A stretch of 28,286 nt of DNA from UKL13-2 sp038236905 (GTDB taxonomy: Bacteria > Pseudomonadota > Gammaproteobacteria > Burkholderiales > Usitatibacteraceae), in the NCBI GenBank assembly GCA_038236905.1, contig JBBRZG010000038.1:1-28286 (forward strand). Reading direction: 5' to 3'. The position numbers were made by a program, and so were the translations under genes. The stretch's first letter is position 1. Every line of letters begins with the position of its first letter. The notes beneath the pieces were generated by a model that saw only the letters and a list, made by a program, of their open reading frames with translations, did no database searches and was not told the DNA's origin. This document shows, piece by piece, positions 14,739 through 21,817 of the stretch.

Positions 14739-15704
14739 TTAATCAACTTTTCCCGTCGCCATCAGCCGCATCGAGATCAGTCGCGGTTCTAGGTGCGCCA
14801 GTGTGGTTTCGGCGACGCCGAGAAAGCGCCCGTCTTCGCTGTAGATGGCGTATTCATTGGCCGTTGGCGTATTTTCGTTTGCAGCGCCTATACGTGTTTG
14901 GGGCGCATGCAACCATCCGCCGTTGCAAAAAATTAGCTCTTCATTTTTGTCGAGAACAATTTTAGGTAACGCCAAACATAGTGAATCGGCCGGCTTTAAA
15001 ATTTGATCGCGCTGCTCAAGATTCAGCCTTTCGATGGCTTCCAGCGTAACAGCCGCGTCCACGGAATATCCTGCTGTCGCCGTCCGGCGCAGACCCGTTA
15101 AATGCGCGCCACAACCTAGCGCCTCGCCGATGTCCTCGGCCAGCACGCGGATGTAGGTGCCTTTGCTGACCTTAGTTTCGATGACCAGAAAGACGCCATC
15201 AAAGCTCACGAAATTGATTGCAAAAATCGTGATGGCACGCGGCTCGCGCGCCACTTCGATGCCTTGACGGGCTAATTTGTACAAGGCGACGCCGTCGCGT
15301 TTTAACGCGGAATGCATCGGCGGAATTTGATTTTGCGGGCCGGCGAATTTGCCGAGCGTTTGATGAATCTTGAGCAGATTAACGTGGATTGCGCGATTCT
15401 CGAATGGCTCACTTTCGGTGTCGCCGGTGGGCGTGCGCGAACCGAGTTTTAGCGTGGCGATATAGGTTTTATCGGCGTCAAGCATGAAGCGTGAAAATTT
15501 GGTCGCCTCACCGAAACACAGCGGCAGCAGACCGGTGGCGAAGGGATCGAGGGTGCCGGTGTGGCCGCCCTTTTCCGCCTGAAACAGCCATTTAGCGCGA
15601 CCTAGCGCGTTGGTGGAGGAGATGCCGGGCGGCTTATCGAGCAGCAGAACGCCGGTAATCGCGCGGCGCTTCTGGCGGGATTTATGATCAGCTGCGTCGC
15701 TCAC
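14739..15704 (-). CDS. truB: tRNA pseudouridine(55) synthase TruB
   Basis: A ~321-aa enzyme that converts U55 in the T-loop of tRNAs to pseudouridine. Visible motifs are GVLLLDKPPGISS, the catalytic-aspartate motif GGHTGTLDPFATGLLPLCFGEATK, MHSALKRDGVALYKLARQG, and KGTYIRVLAEDIGEALGCGAHLTGLRR. The C-terminal ~70 residues form a PUA-like domain ending MRLMATGKVD. I favour the GTG at 15704, because TTTAGG lies about 8 bases upstream; a TTG two codons earlier is possible. It begins 28 bp after rbfA and is last in the rimP-nusA-infB-rbfA-truB operon here, since rpsO is separated by the opposing marR-S41 pair. Confidence 0.95.
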   Translation of the reverse strand: MSDAADHKSRQKRRAITGVLLLDKPPGISSTNALGRAKWLFQAEKGGHTGTLDPFATGLLPLCFGEATKFSRFMLDADKTYIATLKLGSRTPTGDTESEPFENRAIHVNLLKIHQTLGKFAGPQNQIPPMHSALKRDGVALYKLARQGIEVAREPRAITIFAINFVSFDGVFLVIETKVSKGTYIRVLAEDIGEALGCGAHLTGLRRTATAGYSVDAAVTLEAIERLNLEQRDQILKPADSLCLALPKIVLDKNEELIFCNGGWLHAPQTRIGAANENTPTANEYAIYSEDGRFLGVAETTLAHLEPRLISMRLMATGKVD

Positions 15705-15732
15705 AAGCAAACCTAAAAGGAACCTAAAAAAC

Positions 15733-16152
15733 CTACTTTGTCACCGGTGCGGGTTCTGATGTTGGCTCCGCTTTTGGCTCGGGAAGTGGAGCGTCGGCTG
15801 AATGCGAATCTGCAATTGCGTCATCAATCAGCTTTGAAATCCGCACGCCGCGCTCAATCGAGACATCAATTTCAAAGTGCAATTGCGGCACGGTGCGGAT
15901 GGTCAGGCGATTCGCAACTTGCGAGCGCAAAAACCCCGCGGCGCTGTTGAGACCTTCGAGACAGGCATCGAGATGTTCTTTCGATCCCAGAGAGGTGAAA
16001 TAGACTTTTGCGTGGGCGTTGTCGCGGGTCACATCCACCGCTGTGACGGTGACCATGCTGACGCGCGGATCGCGCAAACCCAGCCGGATGAGTTCGGAGA
16101 GTTCGCGCTGAATCGCGTCAGCAATTTTACGGTTGCGGGTGTCGTTAGCCAT
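15733..16152 (-). CDS. rbfA: 30S ribosome-binding factor A
   Basis: A 139-aa assembly factor with a KH-like fold that binds immature 30S subunits and helps 16S rRNA 5'-end maturation and cold adaptation. It begins MANDTRNRKIADAIQRELSELI, the usual family N-terminus, with RDPRVSMVTVTAVDVTRDNAHAKVYF and FEIDVSIERGVRISKLI further on. The frame stays open 23 codons upstream, but that extension overlaps infB and is not family-like. The last ~25 residues are a Pro/Glu/Ala-rich tail. It starts 25 bp after infB. Confidence 0.95.
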   Translation of the reverse strand: MANDTRNRKIADAIQRELSELIRLGLRDPRVSMVTVTAVDVTRDNAHAKVYFTSLGSKEHLDACLEGLNSAAGFLRSQVANRLTIRTVPQLHFEIDVSIERGVRISKLIDDAIADSHSADAPLPEPKAEPTSEPAPVTK

Positions 16153-16177
16153 GTTCTTTGTTCTTAAAGGTTGCGCA

Positions 16178-18925
16178 TTAGGCCAATGTGCGCGCCACTT
16201 CAACTTGCTCGAATGCCTCAAGCTGATCGCCGACCACGATGTCGTTATAACTCTTCAACGACAAACCGCATTCGAAGCCGTTCTTCACTTCTTTCACGTC
16301 GTCTTTGAAGCGCTTTAACGAATCCAATTCGCCCGTGTGTACGACCACGCCATCACGAATCACACGCACGATGGATGAGCGTTTGATGGTGCCGTCGGTG
16401 ACAAAACAGCCCGCGACCACACCGGCTTTTGAGAGCTTGAATACGTTGCGGATCTCGACCGTGGCGGTGATGGTTTCTTTGATTTCCGGCGATAACAATC
16501 CGCCCAGCGCGGCTTTGACGTCATCGACCGCTTCATAAATGATGCTGTAGTAGCGCACTTGCACGCCTGAAGTCTCGACCAACTTTCGTGCGCCCGCATC
16601 GGTACGCGAATTGAAGCCAATCACGATGGCTTTGGAGGCTAGCGCCAGATTGATGTCTGACTCGGTAATAGCGCCAACGCCCGCGTGGATGACCGTGACT
16701 CTGACTTCATCCGTGGACAGCTTGCCCAGCGCATAGGCCAAACCTTCGTATGAGCCCTGCACGTCGGCTTTGATAATGACGGCGAGTGATTTCTTGGCAC
16801 CTTCGGCGAGTTGATCGAATGCATTTTCGAGCTTGGCGGCCTGTTGTTTTGCCAGCTTCACATCACGGAATTTGCCTTGACGGAACAATGCGATTTCGCG
16901 CGCTTTGCGCTCGTCGTTCAAGACCATCACGTCTTCACCGGCGATAGGCACATCCGTTAATCCCTGCACTTCCACCGGGATCGATGGACCGGCTTCGTTG
17001 ATCGATTTACCGTTCTCATCCAGCATCGCTCGAACGCGGCCAAACACAGCACCAGCCAAGACCATATCGCCTTTTTTAAGCGTTCCGGATTTCACCAGAA
17101 TCGTGGCGACCGGGCCGCGACCTTTATCCAGACGCGCCTCAATCACCACGCCTTTGGCGGGTGATTGTTTGACGGCTTTCAAATCCAGCACTTCAGCCTG
17201 CAGCAGAATCGCATCCAGCAAATTATCAATACCCGCGCCGGTCTTGGCCGATACGGGAATGAACATGACTTCGCCGCCGTATTCTTCCGGCAATACATCG
17301 TTGGCGACCAAGTCCTGCTTGACCCGTTCCATGTTGGCTTCGGGTTTATCAATTTTGTTGACGGCCACAATCATCGGTACGCCGGCGGCTTTGGTGTGCG
17401 CGATGGCTTCTTTGGTTTGCGGCATCACGCCGTCGTCCGCAGCCACCACCAGAATCACCAAGTCAGTGGTTTGCGAACCGCGTGCGCGCATGGCGGTGAA
17501 CGCCTCATGGCCCGGCGTATCGAGGAACGTAATAACGCCCTTTGGCGTTTCGACGTGATAGGCACCAATGTGCTGCGTAATACCACCGGCTTCGCCTGAC
17601 GCGACCCGAGCTTTGCGAATAGTATCGAGCAGCGATGTTTTACCATGATCAACGTGCCCCATGATCGTGACAACGGGCGGACGCGGCTCGGCCACGGCAT
17701 CCGGATGCTGCTCTTCCTCGGCCAAGTACGAATCAGGATCGTCGCCTTTGGCGGCAATGGCGTTATGGCCTAACTCACCGACCATGATCATCGCGGTTTC
17801 CTGATCGAGCACCTGATTGATGGTGACCATCGTTCCCATCTTCATCATGATCTTGATAATCTCGGCCGCCTTAACCGCCATTTTTTGCGCCAATTCGCCA
17901 ACCGTAATGGTTTCGGGCACGAGAACGTCGCGCACGATCGGCTCGGTCGGTGCCTGGAAATTGGTTTCCTGGTTTTCATTATCCTGCTGCGAGCGCGCCT
18001 TGCGACTGCGCCAGCCTTCACGGCCACCGCTGGCATCACCCCGGGTTTTAATGGTGCGGCGTTTAGCGGCGTCATCACTCCAGGTGGACGCGGGTTTAAC
18101 CACCTTCTTGACCACTTTTTTGTCGGCGGCCTTGGCGTCTTTGTCCGCTGCCTTCGCGGCGGGACGATGCAACGTGCCTTCGCTTGGCGGTGGCGGATCT
18201 TTTTTCAGCACCACCCATTCGCCGATGCGCGGACGATTCGGGTCGAGTGCGGCATCGGCTGCTGCTGCAACCGGTTTTGCCGATGGCGTTGCAACCTTGG
18301 AGGCGGCCGGTTTGACGGCAGCGCTCGCTTCAGCCGCTTCAAGTTTTGCCGCTTTTACCGCATCCGCTTGAGCTTTTTCTTCGGCTGCCACATCTTCAGC
18401 TTCAGCGGCATCGGCCGCTTCTTTGGCGTGTTCTGCTTCCTCTTTTTTGCTGCGACGTTTTGGCGGCGCTTTGGCGCGCTCTTCTGCCTGCTTGGCGAGC
18501 AATGCCGCTTGACGATCATCTTCAGCGCGGCGTTTCGCTGCTTCATCATCGTTAATGATTGATTTCGCTACGACAGGTTCGGGTGTCTCAACGACCACCG
18601 CGATGTCTTCCACCGGCTCAGCTACCTTATCAACCTTGAGGAAGGTGCGCTTTTTGCGCACTTCAACTTGAATAGTGCGAGCTTTGCCCGTGGCGTCGGA
18701 CTTTTTAATTTCCGTGGTCTGCTTGCGCACCAAGGTAATTTTTTTCTTTTCATCCTTGTGGCCATGCGTTTCTTGCAGATAGGCAAGAAGTCGCGCCTTA
18801 TCGTCTTCGGCGAGCGTTTCTTCTACCGAGCTTTTGGACACACCCGCCGCCTTGAGCTGCTCTAGGAGCGTCTCGTGGGTGAGCTTGAGTTGATTTGCGA
18901 ATTGAGCAATTGTGGTTTGAGCCAT
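16178..18925 (-). CDS. infB: Translation initiation factor IF-2
   Basis: A 915-aa GTPase that brings fMet-tRNA to the 30S subunit and promotes subunit joining. Residues 1-50 are an IF2 N-terminal module (MAQTTIAQFANQLKLTHETLLEQL). Next comes a long, low-complexity Ala/Lys/Glu linker (about 60-320), then a second IF2_N module (VPETITVGELAQKMAVKAAEI). The G domain has GHVDHGKT (about 421-428), DTPGHEAF (about 467-474) and NKID (about 523-526). Domains II, III and the initiator-tRNA-binding domain IV follow (YYSIIYEAVDDVKAALGG, GELDSLKRFKDDVKEV). All are intact. The linker explains most long ORFs on the opposite strand. It lies about 200 bp after nusA, an unusually wide gap for this operon. Confidence 0.97.
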   Translation of the reverse strand: MAQTTIAQFANQLKLTHETLLEQLKAAGVSKSSVEETLAEDDKARLLAYLQETHGHKDEKKKITLVRKQTTEIKKSDATGKARTIQVEVRKKRTFLKVDKVAEPVEDIAVVVETPEPVVAKSIINDDEAAKRRAEDDRQAALLAKQAEERAKAPPKRRSKKEEAEHAKEAADAAEAEDVAAEEKAQADAVKAAKLEAAEASAAVKPAASKVATPSAKPVAAAADAALDPNRPRIGEWVVLKKDPPPPSEGTLHRPAAKAADKDAKAADKKVVKKVVKPASTWSDDAAKRRTIKTRGDASGGREGWRSRKARSQQDNENQETNFQAPTEPIVRDVLVPETITVGELAQKMAVKAAEIIKIMMKMGTMVTINQVLDQETAMIMVGELGHNAIAAKGDDPDSYLAEEEQHPDAVAEPRPPVVTIMGHVDHGKTSLLDTIRKARVASGEAGGITQHIGAYHVETPKGVITFLDTPGHEAFTAMRARGSQTTDLVILVVAADDGVMPQTKEAIAHTKAAGVPMIVAVNKIDKPEANMERVKQDLVANDVLPEEYGGEVMFIPVSAKTGAGIDNLLDAILLQAEVLDLKAVKQSPAKGVVIEARLDKGRGPVATILVKSGTLKKGDMVLAGAVFGRVRAMLDENGKSINEAGPSIPVEVQGLTDVPIAGEDVMVLNDERKAREIALFRQGKFRDVKLAKQQAAKLENAFDQLAEGAKKSLAVIIKADVQGSYEGLAYALGKLSTDEVRVTVIHAGVGAITESDINLALASKAIVIGFNSRTDAGARKLVETSGVQVRYYSIIYEAVDDVKAALGGLLSPEIKETITATVEIRNVFKLSKAGVVAGCFVTDGTIKRSSIVRVIRDGVVVHTGELDSLKRFKDDVKEVKNGFECGLSLKSYNDIVVGDQLEAFEQVEVARTLA

Positions 18926-19053
18926 TTGATACCTATCGTTACGCTACGTGACTACGTTAATCCGTCAGCGAAGTGGTCTCAAAATGGCGGCAGGCTGTGT
19001 CGATTGGCGGATGTCCGTTGGGAAAGTGCGGTCGGCACTTACTTTGAACACAC

Positions 19054-19079
19054 CGCCCACAGCTGCTTGGGCGTTTTTT
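19054..19079 (+). terminator. Intrinsic terminator pointing against the operon in the nusA-infB gap
   Basis: On the plus strand CGCCCA (19054-19059), an 8-nt loop and TGGGCG (19068-19073) are followed at once by six T. A second hairpin AAGTGC/GCACTT lies about 20 bp upstream (near 19024-19040). On the minus strand, where the operon is transcribed, no T-run follows. This is the 3'-end signature of a plus-strand transcript, such as an antisense or small RNA, and no protein gene on that strand would use it. Confidence 0.65.
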
Positions 19080-19126
19080 GAGGCTACTTCATGTGAAAAC
19101 TTATGGGTGTAATACTAAATACATGG

Positions 19127-20668
19127 CTAGCTCTGCGGCACAGCAGCTTCAACGTCAGGCTTCGTTTCTGCCGGCGTTTTTTCTGCAAACCACGGCGCGC
19201 GCGCAGTCATGATCAACTGTTTGGCACGATCTGCTTCCATGCCGGTCATTTCGGTCAATTCATCAATGGCCAGATCTGCTAGTTCATCCATGGTGCGAAT
19301 GCCCTTTGCAGCTAGCGCCTTTGCCGTATCAGCGTCCATGCCGTCCATGGTCAACAGGTCGTCAGCAGCGGTTTCCATGGTTTCTTCCGACTTGATGGCA
19401 TCAGTCATGATGGAATCACGTGCTCTGCGGCGCAGCTCATTCACAGTGTCTTCATCGAACGCTTCGATTTCCAACATTTCGGCCAGCGGAACATACGCCA
19501 CTTCTTCCACGTTGCTGAAACCTTCGTCGATCAATATCTGCGCAACATCTTCATCAACATCGAGCTTGGCCATGAACAATTCTTTGATGCCGGTATGTTC
19601 GGTATCGCGCTTGGTCTCGGCGTCGGTCTCGGTCATGATGTTAAGCTGCCAGCCGGTCAACTCTGACGCCAGCCGCACGTTTTGACCGCCACGGCCAATG
19701 GCCTGCGCGAGCTGCTCTTCATCTACCACCACGTCCATGCTGTGTTTTTCTTCATCAACAATGATTGAAGAAACTTCGGCCGGGGCCAACGCATTGATCA
19801 CAAATTGGGCCGGATCTGCCGACCACAAGATAATATCGACCCGCTCACCTGCCAATTCGCCGGTCACTGCCTGCACGCGCGAGCCGCGCATACCCACGCA
19901 TGTTCCAATCGGATCGACGCGGGGATCATTCGATTTCACCGCGATTTTGGCGCGCATACCGGCGTCACGGGCGGCCGCTTTAATTTCAAGCAAGCCTTCT
20001 TCAATTTCAGGCACTTCGAGCTCAAACAAAACCTTGATGAAATCGGGCGTGATGCGTGATAGCACCAGCTGCGGGCCGCGTAAATTGCGGTCAACCTTCA
20101 ACAGATAAGCGCGAACCCGATCGCCAACGCGTAAATTTTCTTTCGGGATGGTCTGATCGCGAGGCAAAAGTGCTTCAATGCGACCCGATTCTACAATTAC
20201 GTTCCCGCGCTCAATGCGCTTGATGGTGCCGGTAACGAGTTGCTCGTCGCGCGCCAAAAAGTCGGTCAGAATTTGTTCGCGTTCGGCATCGCGAATTTTT
20301 TGCAAAATGACTTGTTTGGCGGTCTGTGCGCCGATACGGCCAAAATCCACTGCCTCCAGCGGCTCTTCGATCATGTCGCCGATTTCCAAACCTTCACCAC
20401 GTTCGGGCGCATCCGTTATCGCGATTTGCCGCGCCGGCTCTTCGTGTTCTTCGTCCGGCACCACTGTCCAGCGCTGAAACGCCTGATATTCGCCGGTGAG
20501 ACGATCAATCTCAACGCGAACATCTGCTTCTTCCTGCAGGAATTTGTCTGTAAATTTTTTCTTGGTAGCGGAAGCCAGTGCCGACTCAAGTGCGACAAAT
20601 ATAGTTTCGCGTGGCACGCTTTTTTCACGGGCCAAGGCATCGACTAACAATAAAATTTCACGACTCAT
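19127..20668 (-). CDS. nusA: Transcription termination/antitermination factor NusA
   Basis: A 513-aa RNA-polymerase-binding protein that modulates pausing, intrinsic termination and antitermination. It starts MSREILLLVDALAREKSVPRE (N-terminal RNAP-binding domain), then an S1 domain (EQLVTGTIKRIERGNVIVESGRIEALLP), KH domains with DPIGTCVGMRGSRVQAV and IGRGGQNVRLASELTGW, and two C-terminal helix-hairpin-helix acidic repeats (ELFMAKLDVDEDVAQILIDEG and DDLLTMDGMDADTAKALAAKG), as in beta- and gammaproteobacteria. I chose the ATG at 20668, with GGAG 6 bases upstream; a TTG four codons earlier overlaps that site. It follows rimP after about 165 bp. Confidence 0.97.
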   Translation of the reverse strand: MSREILLLVDALAREKSVPRETIFVALESALASATKKKFTDKFLQEEADVRVEIDRLTGEYQAFQRWTVVPDEEHEEPARQIAITDAPERGEGLEIGDMIEEPLEAVDFGRIGAQTAKQVILQKIRDAEREQILTDFLARDEQLVTGTIKRIERGNVIVESGRIEALLPRDQTIPKENLRVGDRVRAYLLKVDRNLRGPQLVLSRITPDFIKVLFELEVPEIEEGLLEIKAAARDAGMRAKIAVKSNDPRVDPIGTCVGMRGSRVQAVTGELAGERVDIILWSADPAQFVINALAPAEVSSIIVDEEKHSMDVVVDEEQLAQAIGRGGQNVRLASELTGWQLNIMTETDAETKRDTEHTGIKELFMAKLDVDEDVAQILIDEGFSNVEEVAYVPLAEMLEIEAFDEDTVNELRRRARDSIMTDAIKSEETMETAADDLLTMDGMDADTAKALAAKGIRTMDELADLAIDELTEMTGMEADRAKQLIMTARAPWFAEKTPAETKPDVEAAVPQS

Positions 20669-20835
20669 TATTTTCTCCAACTGCTCGCTATTGCTTCAAA
20701 AATTAAAACACTCAATTACGGCGCCTGTGATGTTTAAAAAACATGTTTATTCAAGCTCTACCGTCAAAATCAATACACGCGGCCGATGCGCTCCGCCACG
20801 GTAAACAGCCAAAACATGCCACATCCGGGCTTAAC

Positions 20836-21420
20836 TTAAATATCAGGGATTAAACGCGCTCGCTCGATATCGCTCAGCGTCACGGTAATCTTTTTTTCCG
20901 TTACTAATTTATCGCCAACCAGTTCAGCAGGCGGGACCGTTGCGCCCGCCTTTACTTTCGACTTTTCTAATATGGAATTGTCGATTGCTGACTTACCTAC
21001 AGCTTTTGGCGTTTTTTTACCTGCTTTTGATTTATCGGTAGCCGCCTCAGCCGAGTCATCTGACAAATCAAATGTGATCCGATCGCCCTCAACCGCCAGC
21101 ACTACGCCATCGAAACGTTTACGCGCATCAACCGTTTGATAAAGCCTGACTTTGGCGCGTACGCCGACAAATCTCTCAAAGTCTGCCAAGGTCTTGAGAG
21201 GACGGTCCAGCCCCGGAGATGAAACCTCCAAGCGTTCAAAATCAATACTTTCCACCAAAAAAACCCGGGTTAGTTGGTTGCTAACTGCCGCGCAGTCTTC
21301 GACCGTAATTCCCTCTGGCTTATCGATGTAAACCTTAAACATCCCACCGCCGCGCTCAAAATCCACCAGCTCAAAGCCGAGCGCCGAAACGGTAGTTCTT
21401 ACAATCGTAGTAGCGTCCAT
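20836..21420 (-). CDS. rimP: Ribosome maturation factor RimP
   Basis: A 194-aa 30S assembly factor. Visible family features are ALGFELVDFERGGG, an FKVYIDKPEGITVEDCAAVSNQL segment, and the hallmark SSPGLDRPLKTLADFERFVG joining the N-terminal domain to the Sm-like C-terminal domain. It is longer than the usual ~150-160 aa because a Lys/Ala-rich segment of roughly 45 residues (from ATDKSKAGKKTPKAV) is inserted in the C-terminal domain before the last strand (EKKITVTLSDIERARLIPDI). It is the first gene of the minus-strand operon, divergent from a TonB receptor. Confidence 0.94.
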   Translation of the reverse strand: MDATTIVRTTVSALGFELVDFERGGGMFKVYIDKPEGITVEDCAAVSNQLTRVFLVESIDFERLEVSSPGLDRPLKTLADFERFVGVRAKVRLYQTVDARKRFDGVVLAVEGDRITFDLSDDSAEAATDKSKAGKKTPKAVGKSAIDNSILEKSKVKAGATVPPAELVGDKLVTEKKITVTLSDIERARLIPDI

Positions 21421-21569
21421 CGGTCACAACTCTCTGCGTAATGGCTTTTACTGCAAGTATTAACACAATCAATTAACGAGAAAAATCATGTGGAAATCAC
21501 CTAACCCCTTGCAGGCCGATAAGCCGCTAAGGCGACATTAAGCTGGCTAAAAAATCAGTCCCACAAACG

Positions 21570-21603
21570 AAAAATGGGCGCTGAGCCCAATTCCATGATT
21601 GTA
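21570..21603 (-). promoter_or_regulatory. rimP operon promoter -10 and leader hairpin with T-run
   Basis: On the minus strand TACAAT (21598-21603) is a good -10 with only a weak -35 upstream. Just downstream, TGGGC/GCCCA (21575-21589) forms a 5-bp hairpin followed by five T. This resembles a short intrinsic terminator at the very start of a ~170-nt leader. It could attenuate the nusA operon or be a simple 5' stem. The stem is short, so confidence is limited. Confidence 0.45.
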
Positions 21604-21817
21604 GCATGAGACTTAAAATGAAGGAAATATCGGGAACGTGCACGCAAATTGAACACTGCATACGCATGTTGCAAACGCACAACAACCGGTCAAAAACGTT
21701 GGATAAATTTGTAACTGAACGTTATTCTGCAACATCGCCGAAACCTGAAAAATCCTTTTTTCTTTTCGGCTATTAAAAATTAGGCTGTGTTTACTTACTA
21801 ATTATGGGAGATTCGCA
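21604..21817 (+). other. Upstream region and leader of the first TonB receptor gene
   Basis: No gene is seen. A hairpin with GCCGAAA (21737-21743) and TTTCGGC (21764-21770), containing an inner A-run/T-run pairing, lies about 50 bp before the start. Half-sites TGTTGCA (21667-21673) and TGCAACA (21728-21734) match the arms of the palindrome upstream of the second receptor. A ribosome-binding site GGGAGA lies 7-8 bases before the ATG. Confidence 0.45.

Noticed and set aside
17817..18562. Long plus-strand ORFs of up to 225 codons opposite infB
   Set aside because: They mirror the low-complexity Ala/Lys/Glu linker of IF-2; the minus-strand frame has all the conserved motifs.
18875..19081. Plus-strand ORF of 68 codons ahead of the antisense terminator
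   Set aside because: It overlaps the 5' end of infB, has no ribosome-binding site and its protein is not family-like. A non-coding transcript fits the terminator better.
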